From Candidatus Peribacteria bacterium RIFOXYB1_FULL_54_35 (GTDB taxonomy: Bacteria > Patescibacteriota > Gracilibacteria > Peribacterales > Peribacteraceae): 64,000 nucleotides of DNA. Of the stretch, positions 22,762-31,064 are shown in pieces (the stretch's first letter is position 1; each line of letters begins with the position of its first letter). Made by a program: the position numbers and the translations under genes. The DNA lies in contig MFYJ01000007.1 in the NCBI GenBank assembly GCA_001787755.1, forward strand, positions 272,585 through 336,584. The letters run 5' to 3'. The notes below the pieces were generated by a model. The model was not told where the DNA came from, did not search any database, and saw only the letters and a list, made by a program, of their open reading frames with translations.

Positions 22762-23938
22762 GGAATTTGATTTTAAGGAATTTCCGTTTCCCTACTTTAA
22801 CAATATAAGCATCCTTAAATGCGTGCTTGGCGAACTCTGCACCCCAGTCAGATTGTATTTCTTTAATGACTGTACCGTCGATTGTAAGTCCACCCTGCTC
22901 AACTAATCTTCTTGCCTCAGATTTTGAAGAAACAAGTCCTTTATCTATTAAAATCTGGAGGAAATCGTCATCGGCATTGAAAGTTGCTTCTGGCATGTTC
23001 TTCGGCAGCTCTCCTTTCTTAAAGACACTCTCAAATTCCTTCTCTGCCGCATCCGCCGCTCCCGTGCCGTGGTAGAGAGTGACAATCTCTCTGGCGAGCC
23101 TTGCTTTCGCATCACGGGGGTTCCCTTTCAGAATCTTCTTTACTTCGTCCATTGGCATGTCTGTGCAGCACTCGAAGTACGTCGCCATCAGCTCGTCTCT
23201 CACGGACATCACTTTGCCGAACATGTCATCTGGCAGATCTTCGAGGTATATGCAGTTGTCGTACGTCTTACTCATCTTGCGACCATCAGTCCCTTCGATA
23301 ATTTTTGTGGTCAGCACGAATTTTTCCCGCTTGCCTAGAGCTTTTTGAAGTGTGCGGCCAGCCAGCATATTGAATTCCTGATCGGTGGCTCCCAGTTCAC
23401 AGTCCACATCCAGATGCGCAGAATCGTATCCCTGAAGGAGCGGGTAGAGAAATTCATTGATGAAGATGGGTTTGCCCTCCTCTTCGCGTCGCACGAACAT
23501 GTCGCGCTGCTCCATTTGTTGCTTCGTGAAGAAGCTCGCAAGTTTCAGGAGTTCCCGCCCGCCGAGCTTCTCCAGCCATTCGTGGTTGTACACAACGGTA
23601 ATCTTCCCAAAGTCCAGTACTTTGCTCGCTTGCTGCTTGTAGGTTTTAAAATTTTCCTCAATCTGTTCGCGCGTGAGTGGAATACGTGCTTCGTCGCGTC
23701 CGGAGGGATCCCCTATCATTGCTGTAAAGCTCCCGATAAGGAAAATCACGTCATGACCAGCTTCGGAAAACGCCTTCAGTTTTCTCAGCTGAACCGTATG
23801 ACCGATGTGCAATTTATTGCCTGTGGGATCGATACCGTTGTAGATGCGGAGTCTCTTACCCGATGCTAGTTTTTCTCGGGCAAGATCTTCAGGGATCACT
23901 CGTACGACGCCGCGTGTGATGAGGTCATCGTTCTTCAT
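22751..23938 (-). CDS. tyrS: Tyrosyl-tRNA synthetase
   Basis: 395 residues from the ATG at 23938. The class I signature is GNKLHIGHTVQL and the KMSKS loop is GRKMSKTYDN; YGQ-type tyrosine contacts appear in LLQGYDSAHLDVDCELGATDQEFN. The C-terminal S4-like RNA-binding domain is LIDKGLVSSKSEARRLVEQGGLTI. It charges tRNA-Tyr. The last ~80 codons are much more AT-rich than the rest and continue into the low-GC downstream gene, suggesting that the 3' part was replaced together with it. Confidence 0.97.
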   Translation of the reverse strand: MKNDDLITRGVVRVIPEDLAREKLASGKRLRIYNGIDPTGNKLHIGHTVQLRKLKAFSEAGHDVIFLIGSFTAMIGDPSGRDEARIPLTREQIEENFKTYKQQASKVLDFGKITVVYNHEWLEKLGGRELLKLASFFTKQQMEQRDMFVRREEEGKPIFINEFLYPLLQGYDSAHLDVDCELGATDQEFNMLAGRTLQKALGKREKFVLTTKIIEGTDGRKMSKTYDNCIYLEDLPDDMFGKVMSVRDELMATYFECCTDMPMDEVKKILKGNPRDAKARLAREIVTLYHGTGAADAAEKEFESVFKKGELPKNMPEATFNADDDFLQILIDKGLVSSKSEARRLVEQGGLTIDGTVIKEIQSDWGAEFAKHAFKDAYIVKVGKRKFLKIKFHEK

Positions 23939-24004
23939 AGTGCACAGGGTACCCGTTTCGGGCTCAAGCTTCCAGCGTTCCCTTACGAGCCTTTTTGCGT
24001 TTCT

Positions 24005-24138
24005 TGTAGATTGTAGGTTGTAGCTTGTAGGTGGTAGTTTGTAGGAAATCCAAAGTACTGAAAGCAAAAGGTCTTCAGGATGCAGTTTTAAACTTGATGC
24101 TTTGTTCATTCCTACAAGCTACAAGCTACAACCTACTT
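24005..24138. repeat. Intergenic palindromic word-repeat element (TTGTAGC type)
   Basis: Left arm 24005-24046 (TTGTAGATTGTAGGTTGTAG and more); right arm 24112-24138 (CTACAAGCTACAAGCTACAA...), core starting GAAATCCAAAG. It lies between divergent genes, so it is not simply a terminator. Confidence 0.8.
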
Positions 24139-24210
24139 CACTCAAAGAAGCAGGCTCAAGGCAACAAAGATACAGTAGCTTTCAGGGGCTGCGGGCTGCA
24201 CAATAGTGCC

Positions 24211-25155
24211 ATGCCCTCCCAGTGGACTGTTACAGATCCGCAGCGCCTCGACTCCTTTCTCGCGGACCAGAGTCCGCAGCTGAGCCGGTCACGCATCCAG
24301 AGGATGATCAAGATGGGGTGGGTGGAGGTGAATGGTGAGGAGGTCTGCAAACCAGCGCACCGGCTCAAAGAAGGAGATGCTGTTTTTCAGCTTGATGGGG
24401 TGGAGACATTTCCGGATGAAGCGAGCATTACACCAGTGGATTTGCATTTGCCGGTTCTCTATGAGGATGAAGACTGTCTGGTGATCAACAAACCCGCGGG
24501 GATTTCTGTCCATCCCGGTGCGGGAATGTCCCCGGGCACACCTACTATCCTGCATGGAGTTGCTCACCTCTTTACGGAGCGTACGCTCCCCTTCTCCAGT
24601 GAGGGCGTTCTCGTGCACAGGCTCGATAAGGAAACGACGGGGTGTCTGCTTATAGGGAAGACGCCCGATGCACACAGTCGGCTGCAGAAGCAGTTTGAGA
24701 AACGCGACGTGACGAAAGAGTACCTCGCGCTCGTTGCGGGGCAGCCGGATCCTCCCAAGGCCGTGATCGATGCCCCCATAGGCCGCAATCTCACAGACAG
24801 AACCAAGATGTCCGTTCTCCGCACGTCCGTGAGCCGCGAAGCGAAGACGACGTACCGGACGCTCGAGAGCATCGGTGACGCTTCTCTCCTGCGGTGTCAG
24901 CTTCACACTGGCCGTACGCACCAGATTCGTGTGCATTTAAGTTCGGTTGGCTATCCCATTCTGGGGGACACCGCATACTCATCTTCCCGGAGTGCGGAGC
25001 TGACGAAGCAGCGGAAGATACAGTCCCTCTGTCTCCATGCCTGGAAGCTTACGTTCTTCTCCCCTATGAAACTGAAAGAGATCGCCGTTGAAGCACCGCT
25101 TCCGGTTTCACTCCTTGATGCCCTCCAGGCATTCAACATCCAGCCTCCCGCTTAA
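24211..25155 (+). CDS. RluD-type 23S rRNA pseudouridine synthase
   Basis: 314 residues from the ATG at 24211; the open frame upstream runs through a palindromic repeat and is not coding. An S4 domain (RLDSFLADQSPQLSRSRIQRMIKMGWVEVNG) is followed by the RluA/RluD catalytic domain with VHRLDKETTG (catalytic Asp), the LHTGRTHQIRVHL motif and YLALV. It converts uridines in rRNA to pseudouridine. Length and layout fit RluD, but the exact target cannot be told from sequence alone. Confidence 0.93.
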   Translation: MPSQWTVTDPQRLDSFLADQSPQLSRSRIQRMIKMGWVEVNGEEVCKPAHRLKEGDAVFQLDGVETFPDEASITPVDLHLPVLYEDEDCLVINKPAGISVHPGAGMSPGTPTILHGVAHLFTERTLPFSSEGVLVHRLDKETTGCLLIGKTPDAHSRLQKQFEKRDVTKEYLALVAGQPDPPKAVIDAPIGRNLTDRTKMSVLRTSVSREAKTTYRTLESIGDASLLRCQLHTGRTHQIRVHLSSVGYPILGDTAYSSSRSAELTKQRKIQSLCLHAWKLTFFSPMKLKEIAVEAPLPVSLLDALQAFNIQPPA

Positions 25156-26921
25156 TTGCTCCCCGGTCGGAATTCCACCACGTACTGGAGTTCATCGAGA
25201 ATACGCCCGCGGCTGTCGCGTGTGATGATGGCGTAGACGTTCCTTCCGCGGTGCAATGTGCCGAGGTCCGTGTCAGCGATGTAGTTCCATGTGGTCTTTC
25301 CGGGTTCATAGAGACGCAGTCGGTAGTCGTTGACCCAGAGGGAGTCTGTTTCCGGTGCTGTTGTTCCTTCAATCAGGAAGGAGCTCCCCGTTGCATTCAG
25401 GAATGCTTCCGGCGCAGGGCCAATGACTTTCAGACTTCCAGGCATGAGCGGGCTGTTGCTTGGCAGAGTGGGTGCAGGTGCAGGAGGTGCTGTTTCCTCC
25501 TCTGAGTTCTCTTCCGTTATTGGCGCTGCTGATTCCTCTCCTCCTTCTCCCACCACTCCTTCCGGCCCCGGTTCAAGCAGAATGGTGAGGATGGCGGGAT
25601 CGCTGCGGTACCCACCTCTGTTGATGGCAACCACAGCGTAGGTGTTCTTCCCGGGGCGCAGATTGTTGATGTTCGTGCTTGCAAGGTAGGACCAAGTTGT
25701 CTTCCCTGGTTCGTAGAGTTGCAGCCGGTAGTCGTTCACCACAATGCCGACGGTGTCCGGCGACGCTTTTCCCTCTATGGTGAATCGTTCGCTGCTCGTG
25801 CGGTAGGTCTGTCCTGCAGAGGCAGGACTTACAATGCTTGGTGGCGGAGGAGGTTCGCGGTCACGCAGCACCTTGCGACGCACTTCGCTCACTGCGGTAT
25901 CCTCTTCGGAGAGCGCCACAATGACTATTTCGACTTCGTCTTCATCGGGAAGTGCGAGCTCAAGGGAGAACGTGCCGTTGCCTCTGTCGATCGGGGCGTT
26001 GTATCCGTTCACCCGCACGCGAGTGATGTCTTTCCCTACTTTGCCTTGTACTTCCACGGTGCTTGAAGTGAGGAGTGTATCGTTCTCTGGTGCGAGGACA
26101 ACGAGCGTTTCATCCTGTTCTTCCGGTGCAAGCTCAGGTTCGGAAGAGAGCGATTCTTCCCCCGGGGTTACGGTTGCTCTCCCCGCGTACAGGGCACGGC
26201 TCTCCTGTATAAATGGAGACTGTATTGCAGTGGGGTCGAGAGGAGATCGGAAGGCGTAGAGATCATCGTTTGGGGAGAGATCGGAGGGCAGTACCAGTTT
26301 CTGTCCTTCTCCTACGATGACAGGAATCAGCCCTCTCTCGGTGCGAATGGTTGTGCCAATACCCTCCGCTGCAAAAACGACAATGGATCCGGGGGTGATG
26401 ACACTCTCTGTCCCGGGGGGGAGGGAGACTTCCATCTTGGGAGTTGCCACGGTGCGGACGATAGAACCGCTGAACGATTCCCTCACCGGAGCCGAGAGCC
26501 AGATACTCCCTTCCCGGAGGAAGAGGGAGAGAACGGACTCTTTCTCTCCGGAGAAACTTTCCTCAATCGTGAGATCACTGAGTTCGTTCAGGTGAACAGC
26601 TGAACCATCAAAAAATGTCAGCATCGCACGCCCACTCATGCCGGTGGTGATGCGGTCGTTGGGAAAGAGTTTCTGTTCATTCTCTGCCTGCCGGAGTTCC
26701 CCTCCTTCTATCGAGACCTGTACGCTGTTGAGTCTCTCCATAGTGAGCAGCGTGCCGTGACGATGGATTTCGTTACCGACTCCGAAGTATGCAAATGTCC
26801 ATTTGCCAAGGAGGAAGAGGGCAAGCGCGAGGATGGCGATCCCCATGATCTTCCGGCGCAGCTTTGGCTGTGTCTCGTAACCTCCGTACTGCCGGTTCAG
26901 GTAGCGGTGCCTCCTGCGCAT
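25152..26921 (-). CDS. Membrane-anchored FecR-like protein with two duplicated C-terminal modules
   Basis: 589 residues from the ATG at 26921. A basic start leads into one membrane helix (about 27-45). A FecR-like beta domain follows (LFPNDRITTGMSGRAMLTFFDGS, LREGSIWLSAPV, VVFAAEGIGTTIRTERG). Then come an Ig-like unit and two near-identical modules, VNDYRLQLYEPGKTTWSYLA and VNDYRLRLYEPGKTTWNYIA, separated by a Pro/Glu linker. Such proteins usually face the outside and bind or sense envelope components. The end overlaps the rluD-like gene by four bases (convergent). Confidence 0.82.
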   Translation of the reverse strand: MRRRHRYLNRQYGGYETQPKLRRKIMGIAILALALFLLGKWTFAYFGVGNEIHRHGTLLTMERLNSVQVSIEGGELRQAENEQKLFPNDRITTGMSGRAMLTFFDGSAVHLNELSDLTIEESFSGEKESVLSLFLREGSIWLSAPVRESFSGSIVRTVATPKMEVSLPPGTESVITPGSIVVFAAEGIGTTIRTERGLIPVIVGEGQKLVLPSDLSPNDDLYAFRSPLDPTAIQSPFIQESRALYAGRATVTPGEESLSSEPELAPEEQDETLVVLAPENDTLLTSSTVEVQGKVGKDITRVRVNGYNAPIDRGNGTFSLELALPDEDEVEIVIVALSEEDTAVSEVRRKVLRDREPPPPPSIVSPASAGQTYRTSSERFTIEGKASPDTVGIVVNDYRLQLYEPGKTTWSYLASTNINNLRPGKNTYAVVAINRGGYRSDPAILTILLEPGPEGVVGEGGEESAAPITEENSEEETAPPAPAPTLPSNSPLMPGSLKVIGPAPEAFLNATGSSFLIEGTTAPETDSLWVNDYRLRLYEPGKTTWNYIADTDLGTLHRGRNVYAIITRDSRGRILDELQYVVEFRPGSN

Positions 26922-26970
26922 AGAGGAAGAGTATGGTACGAGCAAATCCCCTCCTTTGGCAAGGGAGATT

Positions 26971-27147
26971 GGGGTGAGGGCTAGGGATAGGGTTAGGGCT
27001 TAGGATTTGAAAAGTGTAGGTGTCCATACTTCATTCTTTCTTCCTTACTGAGAGCTAAAAGCTGGCAGCGTACAGTTTTCAGAAATTCCAAAGTCAAAAA
27101 GAGGCTCAATCCAAAGTCCAAATCCTAACACTATCCCTAACCCTACA
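26971..27147. repeat. Intergenic palindromic word-repeat element (TTAGGG type) with an AGCTTTC-type insert
   Basis: Left arm GGGTGAGGGCTAGGGATAGG... (26972-27006); right arm ...ACTATCCCTAACCCTAC (27119-27147), reaching the TAG stop of the ATPase gene. Inside lie AGAGCTAAAAGCTGGCAG and two copies of AATCCAAAGTCC-like core. Confidence 0.75.
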
Positions 27148-28276
27148 TTGTCACGCGCATCACTTCAGACGCGTTCGTGATCTTGTTCTGCACGAAAATT
27201 TTCCCCCAGTCACGCATGTCCATGAATCCTTGCTCCTTTGCTACTTTCTCAATTGCTGATGCCGGTTCGTTCATGAGGATGAGTTCCCGGATTTCCTTGG
27301 TTGCGATGAGGAGTTCGGGGACCGCCTTCACGCCGTTGTAGGTGTTGTGGTCCGCGGGGTCGCACTGTGCCCCGTCAGCTTTGCATTCGTCTGTGAGTGT
27401 GCGCACAAGACGTTGTGCGAGGATGGCGCGGAGCGACGGCGCGAAGGTGTAGGGGCTCACTCCCATGGAGAGGAAGCGCGGGATAGCCTCTATGGCGTTG
27501 TTCGTGTGGAGCGTGGAAAGGACGAGGTGGCCCGTGAGTGACGCGTCGATTGCAGTCTGTGCTGTTTCCATATCGCGGATCTCACCTACGAGTACGACGT
27601 TAGGGTCATGGCGCAGAATGGAACGGAGTCCTCTGGCGAAGTCGTAGTCGTGGTCAGGGTCGACCTGGCTTTGCACAATTCCCGGGAGCTCATATTCGAT
27701 GGGATCCTCGAGTGTGATGATGTTCCGCTCTTTCCCGACAATCGTGATGAGCAGCGAGTAGAGGGTGGTTGTTTTCCCTGAACCAGTCGGACCGGTGACG
27801 AGTATCAAACCATTGGGGAGTTTCACGAGCTCCGCAAGCTTCTCGTGGATGGCCTTGGGAAATCCCAGAGTCTCGAGCGGTACGAGCCCCTTCTTCGGGT
27901 CGAGGAGACGGAGGGTGTAGGTCTCGCCGAACCGCGAAGGGATGCATGCAACACGGACGTTCACTATGCGTCCGGTTGCTTCAAATGTGTACTGGCCGTC
28001 CTGCGGGATGTTCGTCACATTCAGCTTCAGCTTGGAACGGAACTTCACACGCCGTACGAGGTCTATGTAGCTCCGTGTCCCCAGTTTCGCAAGGGGGAGG
28101 AGCACGCCGTGCAGACGAATTTCCAGGCGCACGAATTCTTTCTCCGGGGAGATGTGGATATCGGAGATACCTTTCTCCACTGTGAATCGCTCGAGAGCGT
28201 CCAGCAGGTTTCTGCCGTCAAGTTTTTCCCAGGGGTAGTGATCCCAGTCTTCTTTCTGTGTGTCTGTTTCGACCAT
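27143..28276 (-). CDS. PilB/GspE-type secretion or pilus ATPase
   Basis: 377 residues, a short member. The N-terminal part has SDIHISPEKEFVRLEIRLHG, the Walker A is GPTGSGKTTTLYS, then ITLEDPIEYELPGIVQSQV (Asp box), LRHDPNVVLVGEIRDMETA (Walker B) and STLHTNNA (His box). TLYS and the ELPGIVQ text favour the PilB/GspE assembly class over PilT. The four-Cys zinc loop of GspE is absent, with only two Cys after LVRTLTD. It powers type IV pili or a related system; other pilus genes are not in this window. It is divergent from the PBP gene with a 34-base gap. Confidence 0.92.
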   Translation of the reverse strand: MVETDTQKEDWDHYPWEKLDGRNLLDALERFTVEKGISDIHISPEKEFVRLEIRLHGVLLPLAKLGTRSYIDLVRRVKFRSKLKLNVTNIPQDGQYTFEATGRIVNVRVACIPSRFGETYTLRLLDPKKGLVPLETLGFPKAIHEKLAELVKLPNGLILVTGPTGSGKTTTLYSLLITIVGKERNIITLEDPIEYELPGIVQSQVDPDHDYDFARGLRSILRHDPNVVLVGEIRDMETAQTAIDASLTGHLVLSTLHTNNAIEAIPRFLSMGVSPYTFAPSLRAILAQRLVRTLTDECKADGAQCDPADHNTYNGVKAVPELLIATKEIRELILMNEPASAIEKVAKEQGFMDMRDWGKIFVQNKITNASEVMRVTM

Positions 28277-28310
28277 CAGGACATTTTACCATGAATTTGG
28301 CTTCTATGCT

Positions 28311-30851
28311 ATGCTTCGTGGAGTGGCAGCCCAAAGCAGTTACTCCATCTCAGAAACACAGAGAAAACGCCTGGTTAAACAGCGCTTGTTCATTGTGTAC
28401 GGCGTTCTCCTCGTCTGCGGGCTGGTGATTCTCTCCCGCCTCATGGAGTTGCAGATTCTCCGGGGAGCCGAGTACCACGAGCTTGCACAGGCACAGCATT
28501 TCGGCGGCGTTGTGCTCCCCGCAAAGCGTGGAGAGATCCTGAGCAGAAACAGTAAGAGCGGAGAGACAAGTATCCTCGCCACCAATACCACCCTTGATCT
28601 GGTCTACGTTGATCCCCTCATCACGGATGATCCAGCCTTCGTTGCAGAGCAACTTGCAGACGTGCTTGTGACAGAAGACTCCCATGCACTCTGTTCAGGG
28701 GGGGATGACAACTGCCCGCGCGAACTCATGTCTTTTTACTCCTTTGCCTTTGACCCACTGGAGCGTTTGCCTCTGTCGGGGACGGGGCTCGTTCTTGAGC
28801 CGGTTCCCGGGGAACTCCCCATGGTGAAAGCAGAGGAGATCATTGATGTCACTGAGGTGCGCAGGCTGTTTGCGAGAAACATCGAAAAGCGCATTTCCGA
28901 GAAACGTGTGACCTTCGTGCCGCTTCTCTACGGTGCCGACAAGGTGCAGATGAATCTTGTGCGCGATCTCGGCATTCAAGGTGTGTATGCCGAAGAGGAT
29001 GTGCAACTCGTGTTTGCGAATCCGGAAGAGGTGGACCAGGACAAGGTTTCCGGAACCGCCCGCAAACTCGCAGATGTGCTGGAGATCGATCCGGATGTGC
29101 TCAGGCGCATGCTGCGGAGTCGTCCTCTGCGGTACGTTCCTGTCATGCGCCGTTTGCCGCCTCTGCTTTCTTCCAAAATACGTGAAATTCAGCAGGCGTC
29201 TGCCCGCGAGACACAGGAGCTCCGCAAGCAGGCACCGACGACGGAAGCTGCTCAGAGGGTTACAGATCCGCTCTGGAGTATTGCGCTCATTCCAGAGCAC
29301 TGGCGCTTCTATCCCGATGGAACGATTGCATCGCATGTTGTGGGTTTCCTGAATACGAACCAGGAAGCGCAGTATGGGATTGAGCGCACGTATGATCCGC
29401 AACTCCACGGACAGGAAGGTCTCATTCGTACGGTGAATGACCCGACGGGGGGTCAGATTCTCACCGCCGAGCAGCGCATCATCGATCCGAAGGATGGTGA
29501 TACGGTTATCCTGACCATCGATCGCTATGTTCAGCATGAGGTGGAACGTATCCTGGACGAAGCGGTCAGGGAGTATGAAGCAGACAGTGCCCAGGTGATC
29601 GTTATGGATCCGTTCACAGGACGTATCATTGCTATGGCGAATGCCCCCCTCTTCGATGCCAATAACTATGGCGTCGTCTACGAGCGCTTTCCAATATATC
29701 TCGATGAGCAGCAGAGGCGCGGCATTGTGGTGGAGCTCTACCATCCGGAAAACAGGCAGTTCATCCTCAAGGCGTACTGGGCAGATCTGTTCACGGAGGA
29801 GGGGTTCCAGTCGCTCTCATCGCAGAAACAGGAAGCTGTGAAAGAACTTCAGAAGTATTACGATCTGGAAGATATCGTCCGCTACTACCTGTACATCGGT
29901 GAGAACAGCCGCCGCGAGGTATTTCCCACAGACCGTCCAGATATCTGGCTCAAGTTCGAGAATAACATCGGGGTCGGCGCGTACCTCAATAAGACAATCC
30001 AGGAAATCTACGAGCCAGGTTCGGTGCTGAAACCCGTTACCATGGCTATCGCTCTCGACCAGGGGGAGGTGACGCCGACGGACACTTACCTGGATGACAA
30101 GCCGGTGGAAGTGGATGAGTACACCATCCGCAATGCGTTCAACCGGGAATTTGGCCTCGTGACCATGACACAGTGTCTGGAGTTCTCCATCAACACCTGT
30201 ATGACGCAAGTGTCTCTGAAGCTGGGTCGCAAGCTCTTCCATCGCATGCTGTACGGATTCGGTTTCGGGCATATCACAGGTATAGAGCTGGAAGATGAGC
30301 TGCCAGGAGATATCCTCCCGTGGCGGAACTGGAGCAATGCCCTGCTCGCAACTGCGGCCTTCGGCCAGGGGGTCTCTGCCACCCCCCTCCAGATGGTGAC
30401 GGCGTACTCCGCTCTCGCGAACGGTGGCCGGCTCCTGCGTCCCACGATCATCGACAGCGTCATAAAAAATGATGGTACCGTGGAGGTTATGAAGCCGCAT
30501 GTCGTTGACCAGGTCATCACGCCGGAGACTTCCGATACCATTACTGCGATGCTCGTGAGCGGCGTGAACCAGGGGTATGCCAAAGGGGGCAAAGTGTCTG
30601 GGTATCGCATCGCTGGGAAGACGGGGACGAGCCAGATTGCCGGTCCCGGTGGCCGGTATGAGACGGGGACGGGTTCCTCCATCGCTTCCTTCGCAGGGTA
30701 CGCGCCCCCGCATGATCCGAAGTTCGTGATCCTGGTGAAGATCGACCGTCCGCGCAACCGTGAGTACGGTTCTGTGACTGCGGCCCCGGTCTTCAAAGAT
30801 GTTGCTGCTTTCCTCTTCAAGTACTACGGCATTCCGCCGGATGAGGGTTAG
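28311..30851 (+). CDS. Class B penicillin-binding protein (FtsI/PBP2-like) with a large insertion
   Basis: 846 residues from the ATG at 28311. One membrane helix near residues 25-45, then AKRGEILSRN opens the dimerisation domain. The transpeptidase motifs are GSVLK with the active Ser at 571, SIN at 626-628 and KTG at 770-772. Between the MANAPLFDANNY motif and YEPGS lie about 113 residues where about 20-25 are usual, so ~90 extra residues sit next to the active site. It cross-links peptidoglycan at septum or side wall. The stop codon is part of the TTAGGG repeat that follows. Confidence 0.93.
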   Translation: MLRGVAAQSSYSISETQRKRLVKQRLFIVYGVLLVCGLVILSRLMELQILRGAEYHELAQAQHFGGVVLPAKRGEILSRNSKSGETSILATNTTLDLVYVDPLITDDPAFVAEQLADVLVTEDSHALCSGGDDNCPRELMSFYSFAFDPLERLPLSGTGLVLEPVPGELPMVKAEEIIDVTEVRRLFARNIEKRISEKRVTFVPLLYGADKVQMNLVRDLGIQGVYAEEDVQLVFANPEEVDQDKVSGTARKLADVLEIDPDVLRRMLRSRPLRYVPVMRRLPPLLSSKIREIQQASARETQELRKQAPTTEAAQRVTDPLWSIALIPEHWRFYPDGTIASHVVGFLNTNQEAQYGIERTYDPQLHGQEGLIRTVNDPTGGQILTAEQRIIDPKDGDTVILTIDRYVQHEVERILDEAVREYEADSAQVIVMDPFTGRIIAMANAPLFDANNYGVVYERFPIYLDEQQRRGIVVELYHPENRQFILKAYWADLFTEEGFQSLSSQKQEAVKELQKYYDLEDIVRYYLYIGENSRREVFPTDRPDIWLKFENNIGVGAYLNKTIQEIYEPGSVLKPVTMAIALDQGEVTPTDTYLDDKPVEVDEYTIRNAFNREFGLVTMTQCLEFSINTCMTQVSLKLGRKLFHRMLYGFGFGHITGIELEDELPGDILPWRNWSNALLATAAFGQGVSATPLQMVTAYSALANGGRLLRPTIIDSVIKNDGTVEVMKPHVVDQVITPETSDTITAMLVSGVNQGYAKGGKVSGYRIAGKTGTSQIAGPGGRYETGTGSSIASFAGYAPPHDPKFVILVKIDRPRNREYGSVTAAPVFKDVAAFLFKYYGIPPDEG

Positions 30852-31064
30852 GGTTAGGGTTTGGTAAATTCAAATGCTCAATCCCAAAACTACTAAGGAA
30901 GCTCTGAAAAACTCCCAAATTGTCATAGTGAGCCTGACGAACTACGACAATTTGGCGCATGCCATGGATTCGACAGGCTCACTATGACATGCTTCCGTAA
31001 TTTTTCAGAGCTTCCCTAATCTTCAAAATCCCAAACCCAAACCCTAACCCTAACCCTAACCCTA
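30845..31064. repeat. Intergenic palindromic word-repeat element (TTAGGG type) hosting a MITE
   Basis: Left arm GGGTTAGGGTTAGGGTTTGG (30845-30864); right arm CCAAACCC... with four CCCTAA-type units (31031-31064). AATCCCAAAAC and AAATCCCAAA flank the MITE inside. Both neighbouring stop codons (PBP at 30849-30851, glmS at 31062-31064) are TAG triplets belonging to the arms. Confidence 0.85.
30897..31015. mobile_element. 119-bp MITE, IS5-type ends
   Basis: Perfect 15-bp terminal inverted repeats GGAAGCTCTGAAAAA (30897-30911) and its complement (31001-31015), flanked by CTAA on both sides (30893-30896, 31016-31019). A 4-bp CTAA/YTAR target duplication is known for IS5-family transposons. The inside holds further inverted repeats: TGTCATAGTGAGCCTG (30921-30936) with CAGGCTCACTATGACA (30974-30989), and CCAAATTGTC with GACAATTTGG. 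No open frame; it would need a transposase elsewhere. Confidence 0.85.

Noticed and set aside
24031-24210. N-terminal extension of the RluD-like gene
   Set aside because: It reads through a palindromic repeat arm; the S4 domain begins right after the ATG at 24211.
28260-28311. Upstream ATG for the PBP gene
   Set aside because: It would overlap the divergent ATPase start and adds a non-conserved leader; 28311 gives a normal short cytoplasmic start.
30845-31064. TTAGGG units as a true telomere or eukaryotic contamination
   Set aside because: They are in the middle of bacterial coding DNA, form facing arms, and supply stop codons of bacterial genes.
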